From Longibaculum muris (lineage in GTDB: Bacteria > Bacillota_I > Bacilli_A > Erysipelotrichales > Coprobacillaceae), in NCBI RefSeq assembly GCF_004343035.1, contig NZ_SMCQ01000011.1:1-64000 (forward strand): a stretch of DNA of 64,000 bases, in the 5' to 3' direction. The translations under genes and the position numbers were made by a program. Under the pieces are notes generated by a model. That model worked only from the letters and a program-made list of their open reading frames with translations. It was not told where the DNA came from and searched no databases. The stretch's first letter is position 1. Every line of letters starts with the position of its first letter. Shown in pieces: positions 1-9,129 of this stretch.

Positions 1-63
1 TGAGAAACTCTAAGGAAATATAACCCCTATACTTATATATACGCTTGCAAAGTCTCATTTTTC
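1..63 (+). terminator. Possible terminator of a gene left of the window
   Basis: TGAG plus ACT at 1-9 can pair with AGTCTCA at 51-57 (two-base bulge), followed by a T-rich tract from 58. The stem is only about 7 bp and the loop is long, so this is weak. It would serve a plus-strand gene outside the window. Positions 64-175 show nothing else. Confidence 0.25.
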
Positions 64-175
64 TTCTTTTTAAGGCAAAAAAGTTGAAAAAGTTTTTGAT
101 ACACTCTTATTATAGCACAAAGCAAACATTTATCAATTGCTTAAAGCAAAAAAGGCTCACTACAAAAGTAAACCT

Positions 176-1810
176 TTATTCATTCACTAGATATGATGAT
201 ATTGCATAAACAATTTGACCATTATATTCTAATTTTGACCAACCATTACTATGAATACCTATACGTTTAACATATTCTCCATTTTTTAATGTATAAACTA
301 CTTTAGAAGTATCAACTGATGGCTTATCACGTAAATTTGTTTCTGATTTTGCTGTCACTTTTTCATTGACAGTCGTAAAACCATCATCTTGTGTTGGTTC
401 ATCTTGTTGTGGTTTTTGAATAACTTCATTTGAAAGGTAACTTGTAATAGCATAAACAACTTGACCCTTATATTGAAGTCTTGACCAACCATTTTGACTA
501 ATTGCGACTCTTTCAAGAAAATCACCACTATTCAATGTTCCTACAACTTTACCTGATGTTGATGGAGAAGCACGTAAATTAACTTGATCCTTAGCAGTTA
601 CTTTGTCTTTTTTAGCTTCAAACTTTTGACCATTAACAATATCTTCTTTTTCTTCTTGTTTCACTGATAAATCAGTTGTTAAATAACTCGTTATTGCATA
701 GACTCTCTTATTTTTATAACGAAGTTTAGACCATCCATTTGAGCCAATACCAATACGTGTAACAGTTTCACCATTTTTCAAAGTTGTTACAATATTACTT
801 TTTGTTGTAGCAAGTGTTCTTAAATTTGTTTCACTTTTAGCTGTTACTTTCTCATTGACAGATGAATAAATTTTATCTTGATCTGTTAATGGAACAGAAG
901 CTTTAGGTACATCAGCATTTTTATTTTTAGGTTGTGCTTTTTTGTTTTCAAAATAACAAACAACCATATCTACATTACCTTCAATACCATTAACTTGACC
1001 TTTATTTGTATATTGCCAGGCATCACATTGTCCACTATAATCAGGTTTTGCTTTTTGTGGATATATCTTTGTTGAATATTGAGCAATCCATATTTTATGT
1101 TTGCCCTGAATATCTTTCATATCCCAATGTGTTTCAATATCACTTAAAGAAGTATAAAACATTGTTTCATAACCTGCTTTTGAAATTGTATTTAAGAATG
1201 ATAGAGCATTTGCAGTACGTTCTTTAACGCCTAATTTATATGTACGACTAGAAGCATGTTTATAACCTTCACAATCATAAACAACAGGATAAGAAATGCT
1301 ATATCCTTCAATACATTTTAATGTCCATTTTGCTTCTTCAATAGCTTCTTTTTGATTGATGGCTGTAGAATAAAAATACACACCAACCAATATTCCCGCT
1401 TTTTGAGCTTGTTGAATATTATAATCAGCATTATCATCTTTATAAATAACACCATTTTCACCACGATAACCAATTCTAATATAAGCAAAATCAATTTGAC
1501 TTTTCTTAACTTTATTCCAATCTATTTTTCCTTGCCATTTAGAAATATCTATTCCATTACTTTTTCCTTGTTGAACATTTAATTGACTAGAATTAATACT
1601 TGTCCCTTCTTCTTGTTCATCAATATTCTCTGGATCAATAGACGCATCACCTACTTGATTTGTTTCAATGATTTGAGAATTATCTTTTTTATCACTCGTA
1701 TTATCCTCATGACTTATACTTTTATAAAAAAAGAAAATCCCTACAGCAACAAAAACAATCACCACTCCAACAATTATTATCCATTTTCTTTTTTGATTCA
1801 CATTATACAC
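176..1810 (-). CDS. Membrane-anchored GH25 lysozyme with three SH3 domains
   Basis: Peptidoglycan muramidase (glycoside hydrolase family 25) acting outside the membrane. I chose the GTG at 1810 (544 residues) because GAGGAGGG lies just upstream; the longer reading from 1879 lacks a ribosome site. A basic stretch and one hydrophobic segment (about residues 9-30) form an N-terminal anchor. An acidic Asn/Ser/Glu-rich linker follows, then the GH25 domain (about 85-295) with GIDISKWQG, IRIGYRG, the DxE-type acid pair in YDCEG and WQYT. Three bacterial SH3 repeats with NLR and NGWSKL motifs (about 325-380, 400-460, 485-544) should bind the wall. Probable role: wall turnover or lysis. It is followed by no obvious T-rich terminator. 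Family assignment is firm; physiological role is inferred. Confidence 0.93.
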   Translation of the reverse strand: MYNVNQKRKWIIIVGVVIVFVAVGIFFFYKSISHEDNTSDKKDNSQIIETNQVGDASIDPENIDEQEEGTSINSSQLNVQQGKSNGIDISKWQGKIDWNKVKKSQIDFAYIRIGYRGENGVIYKDDNADYNIQQAQKAGILVGVYFYSTAINQKEAIEEAKWTLKCIEGYSISYPVVYDCEGYKHASSRTYKLGVKERTANALSFLNTISKAGYETMFYTSLSDIETHWDMKDIQGKHKIWIAQYSTKIYPQKAKPDYSGQCDAWQYTNKGQVNGIEGNVDMVVCYFENKKAQPKNKNADVPKASVPLTDQDKIYSSVNEKVTAKSETNLRTLATTKSNIVTTLKNGETVTRIGIGSNGWSKLRYKNKRVYAITSYLTTDLSVKQEEKEDIVNGQKFEAKKDKVTAKDQVNLRASPSTSGKVVGTLNSGDFLERVAISQNGWSRLQYKGQVVYAITSYLSNEVIQKPQQDEPTQDDGFTTVNEKVTAKSETNLRDKPSVDTSKVVYTLKNGEYVKRIGIHSNGWSKLEYNGQIVYAISSYLVNE

Positions 1811-1919
1811 ATGATTTCCCTCCTCTTTGTTATTATAACTTATAATCATACAAAAAAGAAGATATAACAAACGACTCATTGTCAGTTTTAAGAATAAAAG
1901 AAATTATTTAAATGAATAA

Positions 1920-1937
1920 TGGAGCATTACTGCTCCA
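1920..1937 (-). terminator. Small hairpin between surface protein and lysozyme
   Basis: TGGAGCA (1920-1926) and TGCTCCA (1931-1937) form a perfect 7-bp stem with loop TTAC just past the stop of the 970-residue surface protein. The following minus-strand sequence is AT-rich but has no clean U-run, so termination is likely partial. Confidence 0.4.
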
Positions 1938-1966
1938 CTACTCACTCCAAAAATATTTTCTTGTCT

Positions 1967-4879
1967 TTAATATTCTTCTCTTTTCTTAACCAATACTACA
2001 CCTGTAGCTAAAACTGTTATAATTATTGTTCCAATATAAAATGCTATTGTCGTATTGTCATTTGTTTCTACATTATTATTTGATACATCTGGGTTTATTG
2101 GTACTACAGGATTAACATTAATATCAGGAATTTCTTTCTTTGTTAAAGTAGCTATTGCTTTTTCAATTGCATCGGCCATTGCATCGACTTCTTTTTGTTT
2201 AGTTATATTTAAATCTTTTTCTACAGCATTGATTGCTTGATCTAAGATTTTTAAACTATCTTCGGTATAAAGATTTCTATTGATATCATTAGCCTTTTTA
2301 ATAGCCGTTTCAACTTGACTATAGTCAGCACTCTTATACTGCAATTCATTAAGAGCTTTTTCAATTGTGTTAGCCATTATATTGACTTCTTCTTGTTTAG
2401 TAATATTTAAATTCTTTTCTACAGCATTGATTGCTTGATCTAAGATTTTTAAACTATCTTTAGTATATAGATTTCTATTGATATCATTAGCCTTTTTAAT
2501 AGCCATTTCAACTTGACTATAGTCAGCACTCTTATATTGCAATTCATTAAGAGCTTTTTCAATCAAAACTACATATCCATCCACAACTTCTTGTTCATAA
2601 ATCTTTTTATTTCTAACAACTTCATCAATAGCTTGATCTAATTTTGATAAACTTGTTTGAGTATATTGTTCTCTATTTAATTGATTAGCCTTTGCAATAA
2701 CTTCATCAACCATTGTATAATCAGCTTCTTTAATAACTTCTTTACCATATACTCTCAATTGATTGAGATGGAAAGATGCATTAGCTGAATCATATTTTCC
2801 TATAAGCTTAACATATCTAGCATATGTTTCTTGATGACTGATATCAATATTTTCACCAAAAATAGTTGATTTTTCTGTTCCTTCTGTTTTTGAATAAAGA
2901 GGTTTATAGTCTTCTCCATCAATACTTGTATAAATATCATAATAATAATATCTATCATTTCTAGCCCAATAAGTAATTACGTTTAATTTATCTAATAAAT
3001 AAACATCTTGCAAATCTACTATAATCCATGGATTCTTAGAATATACTCCAGCATCCCAATAAGTTTGACGATTTCCATCAACGACTTGTATATTTTTACT
3101 ATTAGAAGAAGATGAAGCGCTATTATCTGTTGAACTAGATGTTACTGGTTTTAAATAAGCAAGATTATTTTTTTCTTGACCAAACACTTCTAATTCAACA
3201 ATATGAATATTATTAATATCTGGTCTACCAACAACCATTGTTTTAATTCCTTTAAGTTTAATATAGGAAAAGCTTTTATCTGTATTTATTTCATGATTAA
3301 ATCCATTTTGGGTTGCATAATTCTCAGATATATTTTCACCAATTTTAACCCATGATATTTTATCATCACTACCATACAGCTCATATTGATAAATTCTTTG
3401 TCCACCCCAATATGGATAAACAACTATATGTTCAAGATTATACACTCCATCCAAATCTATAATAAATTCTGCATCTTTACTAGCTACATTACCATTATTT
3501 TCACTTGCCCAATAATTGCTTGTATTCTTTACACCATCATTAATTTTATATGCATTTTTTTGATTACAATTAGCATCAACATTCATTTTATATGCAATAT
3601 TTACTAATTCCACTAATTCATTAACTGCTTTGTTTAATTGTTGATAAGCAAGATCAATTTCTTCTTTTGATGCACTATTCCCTGAATTTAAGATTTCTTT
3701 TGATTTTTGAATAGCATTAATTAAAGCATTTACAGATTCCTTTGTATAAATGCCTAATTCCATTTTTTCTATTTCTGTTACATAATCTTTAAGATAGGTA
3801 TTATCACATACCTCTTTACTTATCTCACTTAATTGAAAATCAGTTACAATTTCAATCCCATTTTCTTTATAAGATAAAGTAATTATTTGTTCTGGACCTT
3901 TTGTAGGGTCAAAATGAGTCACTTTTATTAAATGACTAACATCACGTGAAAAACGAGAGTTATATTGTGCCTCAACTTTTAATTTTAAATCTTTATTAGC
4001 AACATATGGTGATTCTTGAGAAATAATCAAACCATTTAGTTTTGAGAGTTCTAATTTTCCCGCAGCACTTACGCCTGCAACAGAAGATACCCCACTTGCT
4101 TGGAGTGATATAGATTCATAACCACTTGAACCAGTAATGCAACCAGCATTAGATATCATTTGTAAGGGTTTATTTCCTGCTTCGTATGCTGACAAAAGAC
4201 ATTGAGTAAAGAAAATAACTGAACCACGTGGTACATGATAATCACTTGTTACCATTGCAAGTGATTTTACTTGTGGGTAGTTTGTATTCAAAATCTTATA
4301 TGTGTTTTTTGCATTTCCTACCGTATCAGGTGCTTTATTTTCAACTATTAAACGTTTTTCATCAAGTCCATGATCTAGCAACCATTGTCCCATTAATCCG
4401 CCTTCTGTAACATTTGGATTATTTGCTGCAGTACCTCCTCCAGTCACAGCAATATATGAATTTGGATATTTTTTCGCACTATCCAATCCAACTTGTAATC
4501 TATTAATCAATTCTTGTTTCATAGTTCCGTCAGAGTTTAATGCAAACCCTAAAACAATAATACATAGACTATCATCATTAGGTAGTCCATCTGGAAGTAC
4601 ACTTGTATTCACAAAATTTTTTTGATTTACTTCATTCCAGAAATCCATAATTTGTTTCCATGATTCATACTTTGTTTCATCAATTTTTTTAATTTCCTCA
4701 AGCGTTCTTATAATATCTGTCTCTGCATCATTTTGATAATCTCGATAATATGCAATCAACTCACTAATATAAGAATTTACATCCTTAGAATCAGCAGCAT
4801 ATACCCTCATTGGAGCAACGATATTCATAAGAAATAATGCTGATATCAAAAAACATATTAACCTCTTAAAAAATTTCAT
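1967..4879 (-). CDS. Large surface protein: DUF218 (YdcF/SanA-like), two F5/8 type C and FIVAR domains
   Basis: A 970-residue secreted protein with an N-terminal signal peptide (basic KFFKRL, then a hydrophobic stretch ending near AYA). Residues about 105-260 are a DUF218 domain (CIIVLGFAL, VTGGGTAANNP, MVTSDYHVPR), as in YdcF/SanA/ElyC proteins linked to envelope polymer metabolism. Two galactose-binding F5/8 type C (discoidin-like) domains follow (about 430-570 and 575-715), then about three helical FIVAR repeats (720-925). The C-terminus has a hydrophobic segment and KKREE tail resembling a sortase sorting signal, but no recognisable LPxTG precedes it. GGAGAAAAGGAAGG precedes the ATG. Likely wall- or membrane-anchored, carbohydrate-binding; enzymatic role unknown. 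Confidence 0.85.
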   Translation of the reverse strand: MKFFKRLICFLISALFLMNIVAPMRVYAADSKDVNSYISELIAYYRDYQNDAETDIIRTLEEIKKIDETKYESWKQIMDFWNEVNQKNFVNTSVLPDGLPNDDSLCIIVLGFALNSDGTMKQELINRLQVGLDSAKKYPNSYIAVTGGGTAANNPNVTEGGLMGQWLLDHGLDEKRLIVENKAPDTVGNAKNTYKILNTNYPQVKSLAMVTSDYHVPRGSVIFFTQCLLSAYEAGNKPLQMISNAGCITGSSGYESISLQASGVSSVAGVSAAGKLELSKLNGLIISQESPYVANKDLKLKVEAQYNSRFSRDVSHLIKVTHFDPTKGPEQIITLSYKENGIEIVTDFQLSEISKEVCDNTYLKDYVTEIEKMELGIYTKESVNALINAIQKSKEILNSGNSASKEEIDLAYQQLNKAVNELVELVNIAYKMNVDANCNQKNAYKINDGVKNTSNYWASENNGNVASKDAEFIIDLDGVYNLEHIVVYPYWGGQRIYQYELYGSDDKISWVKIGENISENYATQNGFNHEINTDKSFSYIKLKGIKTMVVGRPDINNIHIVELEVFGQEKNNLAYLKPVTSSSTDNSASSSSNSKNIQVVDGNRQTYWDAGVYSKNPWIIVDLQDVYLLDKLNVITYWARNDRYYYYDIYTSIDGEDYKPLYSKTEGTEKSTIFGENIDISHQETYARYVKLIGKYDSANASFHLNQLRVYGKEVIKEADYTMVDEVIAKANQLNREQYTQTSLSKLDQAIDEVVRNKKIYEQEVVDGYVVLIEKALNELQYKSADYSQVEMAIKKANDINRNLYTKDSLKILDQAINAVEKNLNITKQEEVNIMANTIEKALNELQYKSADYSQVETAIKKANDINRNLYTEDSLKILDQAINAVEKDLNITKQKEVDAMADAIEKAIATLTKKEIPDINVNPVVPINPDVSNNNVETNDNTTIAFYIGTIIITVLATGVVLVKKREEY
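2150..2545 (-). repeat. Two tandem 198-bp repeats encoding FIVAR modules
   Basis: Two 66-codon units (2545-2348 and 2347-2150) encode almost the same peptide, each beginning ELQYKSADYSQVE and including NRNLYT and LKILDQAINAVEK. Nucleotide identity is high over most of the unit, so unit-number variation by recombination is plausible. Confidence 0.85.
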
Positions 4880-5093
4880 CCTTCCTTTTCTCCTTTTTCA
4901 TTATTTAATAAACCAACAATACCCATCATTATCTTCATTATATAATTTCACCCTCCTCTTTTATAATAAATTAATTTGGCATCGTATGGCATTATTATCA
5001 AAACACAAAAAATCACATTCTTATTACACATCTTTATATAATTATAATGTCATAACTTATTTATTTCAAGAAAAAAGGATGATTCTTAACAAT

Positions 5094-5402
5094 CTATTGA
5101 ATCTCTTTAATTCCAGCAATCAGTGACTTTCGAATGACTTTATAGTTAGATTGGCCTTTTTTTATAACTTCAACCATAACCCAATCATCATCAACATCTT
5201 TAATAACTCCCTGAATTGAATTATCATCAGCCACATAAATAAGCCATTGCTTAAAATCAATTTCACACATTTTACCAATCATTTCAGGTAAAATATCCTC
5301 AACAATATGTTTATCATTCTTTGGCTTCTTTTCATTTTCCCGATCATAAATAATATAAACCAACATTCCAATAATAACAATCAATAAAAACTCACTCATC
5401 AT
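5094..5402 (-). CDS. Small membrane-anchored protein of unknown function
   Basis: About 102 residues from ATG 5402 (ATG 5399 is equally possible), overlapping the stop of the upstream XRE gene, so translation is probably coupled. One N-terminal transmembrane helix (FLLIVIIGMLVYIIY) is followed by a soluble domain containing IGKMCEID and VKDVDDDWVMVE. The C-terminal half resembles the C-terminal half of the preceding XRE protein (IGKICKIDCKE, VLDVNEQWLKVK), so the two may share a small beta-barrel-like fold. No named family is recognised. Confidence 0.7.
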   Translation of the reverse strand: MMSEFLLIVIIGMLVYIIYDRENEKKPKNDKHIVEDILPEMIGKMCEIDFKQWLIYVADDNSIQGVIKDVDDDWVMVEVIKKGQSNYKVIRKSLIAGIKEIQ

Positions 5403-5850
5403 TTTCACCCACAATCTCAAAACCATTAATATCATTTAAATCAATCAGCTTAATCACATATTCCTTCTTTAAAGAAATTCCTTTTCTCCTTTGATATTTC
5501 ACCTTTAGCCATTGTTCATTAACATCTAACACGAGAAATTGATCCTTTGATGGTGAATCTAAATATAAGGAAGATTCTTTACAATCAATCTTACATATCT
5601 TACCTATTAAACCATAAAGAATATGTGTATCTTTTTGTTTTGAACTAATGACTTCTACCTCATTTTCCGTTAAATCATCTAAGCTCACATGATAAAGCTT
5701 TGCCAATTCTTTGGCCTTATCAATCGTTGGTGCTCCTTGATTTAATTCCCAATTTGATATTGTTTGACGACTGACATTTAATAAATCTGCAACAGCCTGT
5801 TGACTCAGTCCATGTTTTTTTCTTAATTTCATTAAATTTTCTCCAAGCAT
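5392..5850 (-). CDS. XRE-family transcriptional regulator with C-terminal sensor-like domain
   Basis: ATG 5850 (152 residues) follows GAAGGGGTGAT; a longer reading from 5871 is unlikely. Residues about 1-65 form a classic Cro/C1 helix-turn-helix (LRKKHGLSQQAVADLLNVSR, TISNWELNQGAPTIDKA). The C-terminal half (about 75-150) matches the soluble domain of the co-transcribed membrane protein. The pair forms a two-gene operon, suggesting a membrane-linked regulator. Targets unknown; an inverted repeat upstream (5901-5927) may be its own operator. Confidence 0.85.
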   Translation of the reverse strand: MLGENLMKLRKKHGLSQQAVADLLNVSRQTISNWELNQGAPTIDKAKELAKLYHVSLDDLTENEVEVISSKQKDTHILYGLIGKICKIDCKESSLYLDSPSKDQFLVLDVNEQWLKVKYQRRKGISLKKEYVIKLIDLNDINGFEIVGENDE

Positions 5851-5900
5851 AAATATCACCCCTTCTATCAATTATTGTATCGATAATAACACTTTTTGAC

Positions 5901-5927
5901 TAGCAAAATCATTTGGAAATTTTGCTA
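5901..5927. promoter_or_regulatory. Inverted repeat upstream of the XRE gene
   Basis: TAGCAAAAT (5901-5909) and ATTTTGCTA (5919-5927) are perfect 9-bp inverted arms with a 9-nt spacer, upstream of the XRE gene and a TACAAT-like -10 region. Candidate operator for the regulator; inference only. Confidence 0.4.
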
Positions 5928-5940
5928 ATTTCTTTAACAA

Positions 5941-5975
5941 AAGAAGTTTACCAGTCTATAACTAGTAAACTTCTT
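5941..5975 (-). terminator. Terminator after the nudix gene
   Basis: Fifteen-base arms (5941-5955 and 5961-5975, one mismatch) around a 5-nt loop. On the minus strand the stem overlaps the nudix stop codon and runs into TTTTGTT. Confidence 0.75.
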
Positions 5976-6420
5976 CTTGATATTCAACAACATGATCATC
6001 TTGATAAACAATTTTAGCACTATGAAAATCATTATCTTCAATCCACTCAAAGAAATGATAATCTCCTTCCCACATTGGAAGCTTATCAATATCTTGATCA
6101 TCAATCCATTTCAAGACACCTTCATCACATTCATGTAATTCACCACTAAAATCCTCACAAGTAAAAATAAACATGCCTTCATCTTCTCCATAATATAATC
6201 CTGGAAATGAAACAAATCCATGTAACTTTAAAGAATGAGCAGTCAGTCCAGTTTCTTCAAAGATTTCTCTTTTCATACACTCTTGAGGACTTTCACCAGC
6301 TTCAAACTTTCCCCCAACACCAATCCATTTTCCCTCATTAATATCTTTTTGCTTTTTGATACGATGAAGTAATAATGTTTGATGATTACGTTTTAAATAA
6401 CACATTGTTGTTAAAATCAT
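5962..6420 (-). CDS. Nudix hydrolase, MutT/8-oxo-dGTP diphosphatase-like
   Basis: 152 residues. A complete Nudix box spans about residues 35-60: GGKFEAGES, then REIFEETGL, which supplies the metal-binding glutamates. The family hydrolyses nucleoside diphosphates linked to X; the closest functional group by sequence feel is the 8-oxo-dGTP sanitising enzymes, but substrate cannot be read from sequence. It starts 1 nt after the upstream nif3-like stop codon, the last gene of the sigA block, so it is probably co-transcribed. Confidence 0.85.
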   Translation of the reverse strand: MILTTMCYLKRNHQTLLLHRIKKQKDINEGKWIGVGGKFEAGESPQECMKREIFEETGLTAHSLKLHGFVSFPGLYYGEDEGMFIFTCEDFSGELHECDEGVLKWIDDQDIDKLPMWEGDYHFFEWIEDNDFHSAKIVYQDDHVVEYQEEVY

Positions 6421-6421
6421 A

Positions 6422-7168
6422 TTAACGATAGATATAATAATCAGGTGATGAACCTGTTATGATATCTACATTCACTTCCTTTTCTAACAACTCTTTAAGT
6501 TTTGTAACCATAATATTTTCTACATGATGATTGATATCAACTAAAACAATACCATGATCAACCGCATTTTTCGCATGACGATATTTACTATCTCCAGTTA
6601 AATAAGCATCAACTTGACCATAGAATTGATCAATAAAATCAGCCCCACTACCACCACATATTGCGACTTTTTCAATTTTATCAACATATCCAGCATATTT
6701 AAAATGTTCTAAATGATAAACACGTTGAACATGATTGATAAATTCATCAAAACTCATTGGTTGATTTAAAGTAGCCATACGTGTTATCCCACTTTCATCA
6801 CCTATCTCAATATCATGAACACCTAAAGCTTCAATCAACCATTGATTCATTGAAACATTATCTAAAGCTGTATGTGAACTATAAACAACAATATGATTTT
6901 CAATTGCTTTATAAATAAATTGTCCCATAAAATCATCTTTATCAATACTAATGATAGGATCTAATAAGAAAGGATGATGGGTAATTAACATTTGACAACC
7001 ATTTTCAATAGCTTCATCTAGTGTTGCATTGTCAGCATTGAGTGATATCATGATTTTATTCACATCTGTATGTATATCGCCTATTTGTAAACCACATTTA
7101 TCCCATTCTTCTTGTAATGATAAAGGATAATGTTTTTCCATTATTTCAATAATATCTTTAGCTTGCAT
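6422..7168 (-). CDS. Nif3-like dinuclear metal-centre protein (YqfO family)
   Basis: 248 residues from ATG 7168, which has AAGGTG 6 nt upstream; a GTG nine bases earlier is possible. NIF3/YqfO/YbgI family: LITHHPFLLDP near residue 65 and VDINHHVEN near 220 provide metal-binding His residues, and SSHTALDN is typical. Length is that of the short family form, without the inserted PII-like domain of B. subtilis YqfO. Its start overlaps the trmK stop by 11 nt, the arrangement seen in many Firmicutes. Biochemical function of the family is unsettled. Confidence 0.9.
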   Translation of the reverse strand: MQAKDIIEIMEKHYPLSLQEEWDKCGLQIGDIHTDVNKIMISLNADNATLDEAIENGCQMLITHHPFLLDPIISIDKDDFMGQFIYKAIENHIVVYSSHTALDNVSMNQWLIEALGVHDIEIGDESGITRMATLNQPMSFDEFINHVQRVYHLEHFKYAGYVDKIEKVAICGGSGADFIDQFYGQVDAYLTGDSKYRHAKNAVDHGIVLVDINHHVENIMVTKLKELLEKEVNVDIITGSSPDYYIYR

Positions 7169-7841
7169 TAATTTCACCTTCTATCAACTCTATCATATGT
7201 TTCACTTCAATTGCTCGTGGATGATTTTCATCCAATGATTTTAATATATTTTTTTGTATTTCTAATTGTCGATACCATTTTTCATAAAATAAACCATTTT
7301 TATTTTTTCTTAAACATGGTCCAAAATAAAAGTCTTTTTCATCATATTCCTGTTTTTCACTTGTTTTTTCACAAACAATAATCTCATAAATATGATTCGC
7401 ATCTTTCACAATTCCCTCATCAAGAATAACCATGTTTTGATTTGTTAAATATTCACGCAAAATTTCTAATCCAACATTGGATTGAAGAATAAAACGATGA
7501 TGATCCAAAAACTCCTTGTTTTCATCTAAAATATCTACAGTTAACTTTCCACCCATACCACATATACTAATCATATCAATATTTTTATCAATAATAGGGT
7601 TCATACCACTTCCTAGAAGTGGTATGACTTGTTTTTCTAATTGATGTAATTGTATTGTTTCTATTGATGCGTTAATAGGTCCACTTGCGATATCACATGC
7701 ATACGCTTTTTCTATCACACCTTCTTCTACCAAATACACTGGTAAATAAGCATGATCAGTTCCTATATCGGCAAGTATTTCCCCTTGTTTATATTTTGTG
7801 ATTAAATCAGCAATAGCCTGTAATCTTTTTGATAGTTTCAT
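7158..7841 (-). CDS. trmK: tRNA (adenine(22)-N(1))-methyltransferase TrmK
   Basis: 227 residues. A SAM-binding Rossmann fold is visible (ADIGTDHAYLP as motif I near residue 22; SICGMGGKL near 92), followed by the helical C-terminal extension of the family. TrmK methylates A22 of tRNAs. Its position directly after sigA and before nif3 is the usual Bacillota order, which strengthens the call. The start follows the sigA stop codon by 1 nt. Confidence 0.93.
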   Translation of the reverse strand: MKLSKRLQAIADLITKYKQGEILADIGTDHAYLPVYLVEEGVIEKAYACDIASGPINASIETIQLHQLEKQVIPLLGSGMNPIIDKNIDMISICGMGGKLTVDILDENKEFLDHHRFILQSNVGLEILREYLTNQNMVILDEGIVKDANHIYEIIVCEKTSEKQEYDEKDFYFGPCLRKNKNGLFYEKWYRQLEIQKNILKSLDENHPRAIEVKHMIELIEGEINAS

Positions 7842-7842
7842 A

Positions 7843-9129
7843 TTAACGATCTAAGAAATCCTTTAAACGTTTTGAACGTGATGGGTGTTTTAACTTTCTT
7901 AAAGCTTTTGCTTCAATTTGACGAATACGTTCACGTGTTACGTTAAATTCTTTTCCAACTTCTTCAAGAGTTCTTGTACGTCCATCATCTAAACCAAATC
8001 TTAATCGTAAAACTTTTTCTTCACGGTCTGTTAATTCTAATAAAACTTCATTTAATTCATCTTTTAATAATTCATTTGCAGCATAATCATCAGGTGACAT
8101 AGCTCCTTCATCTTCAATGAAATCTCCTAAATGAGAATCATCTTCTTCACCAATAGGTGTTTCTAATGAAACTGGTTCTAATGAGATTTTTTGAATTTCA
8201 CGTACTTTTTCAGGTGTCATACCATCCATTTTTTCAGAAATTTCTTCAGCTGAAGGTTCTCTCCCTAATTCTTGAATCAATTGTCTTTGAACACGTGTTA
8301 ACTTATTAATCGTTTCAACCATATGAACAGGAATACGAATTGTTCTTGCTTGATCGGCAATTGCACGTGTAATAGCTTGACGAATCCACCATGTTGCATA
8401 TGTAGAGAATTTAAATCCTTTTGTATAATCAAACTTTTCAACAGCTTTGATTAACCCCATATTTCCTTCTTGAATTAAATCCAAGAACAACATTCCTCTA
8501 CCAACATATCTTTTAGCAATAGAAACAACCAAACGTAAGTTGGCAGCTGCCAATTTCTTTTTCGCTTCCTCATCACCAACAAGGATTCTCTTTGCCAAAT
8601 CAATTTCTTCATCATGACTTAATAATTCAACACGACCAATTTCTTTTAAATACATCTTAACAGGATCATTGATTTTAACATTGCTTCCTAATTGATTATC
8701 ATCGTCATCATCATGATCACTATATAAAGTCGCTGTATCGCTTGTCATCATGTCAAAATCACCAACGAAATCTAAATCTGGAACATCGCCACCAAGATCA
8801 ACGTCTAAACCTTCTAAATCCTCTAAATCTTCTAGTCCTTCTAATGATTCTAAACCTTCTAAATCATCAAGATCTCCTGCGACTCCTTTTAATAGCTCCT
8901 CATCATCAATTTCAAGAGCATCTAATCCATCTTCAATCACAATATGACTATCAGTAATAAATTCTAATAATTCTTCAGCTGATTCATCATCTAGATCATA
9001 CTTTGTTAAAAAAGCATCTAAATCATCTTGAGATAAAGTTCCACCTAAAGCATCAGCTGTTTCCTTAATTAAATTCTTTAAATCTTCAAATGTGACTGGT
9101 GCTGCTTTTTTCTTTGTTTCTTTTTTCAT
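7843..9129 (-). CDS. sigA: Primary sigma factor SigA/RpoD
   Basis: 428 residues. Region 1.1 (about 10-75) is followed by an unusual acidic Leu-Glu-Gly-rich segment (about 85-125), then the core: region 1.2 ([13 protein letters not shown]), region 2 ([34 protein letters not shown]), region 3 ([11 protein letters not shown]) and region 4 with the helix-turn-helix ([20 protein letters not shown]). Directs RNA polymerase to housekeeping promoters. ATG overlaps the dnaG stop (ATGA) and has AAGGAG upstream, so it is coupled to dnaG in the macromolecular-synthesis operon. Confidence 0.98.
   Translation of the reverse strand: MKKETKKKAAPVTFEDLKNLIKETADALGGTLSQDDLDAFLTKYDLDDESAEELLEFITDSHIVIEDGLDALEIDDEELLKGVAGDLDDLEGLESLEGLEDLEDLEGLDVDLGGDVPDLDFVGDFDMMTSDTATLYSDHDDDDDNQLGSNVKINDPVKMYLKEIGRVELLSHDEEIDLAKRILVGDEEAKKKLAAANLRLVVSIAKRYVGRGMLFLDLIQEGNMGLIKAVEKFDYTKGFKFSTYATWWIRQAITRAIADQARTIRIPVHMVETINKLTRVQRQLIQELGREPSAEEISEKMDGMTPEKVREIQKISLEPVSLETPIGEEDDSHLGDFIEDEGAMSPDDYAANELLKDELNEVLLELTDREEKVLRLRFGLDDGRTRTLEEVGKEFNVTRERIRQIEAKALRKLKHPSRSKRLKDFLDR

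Noticed and set aside
1-60. Riboswitch fragment at the left edge
   Set aside because: AT-rich stretch with no recognisable core; cut by the window edge.
8742-8957. ORFs antisense to the sigA repeat segment
   Set aside because: Low-complexity shadows of the Leu-Glu-Gly repeat.
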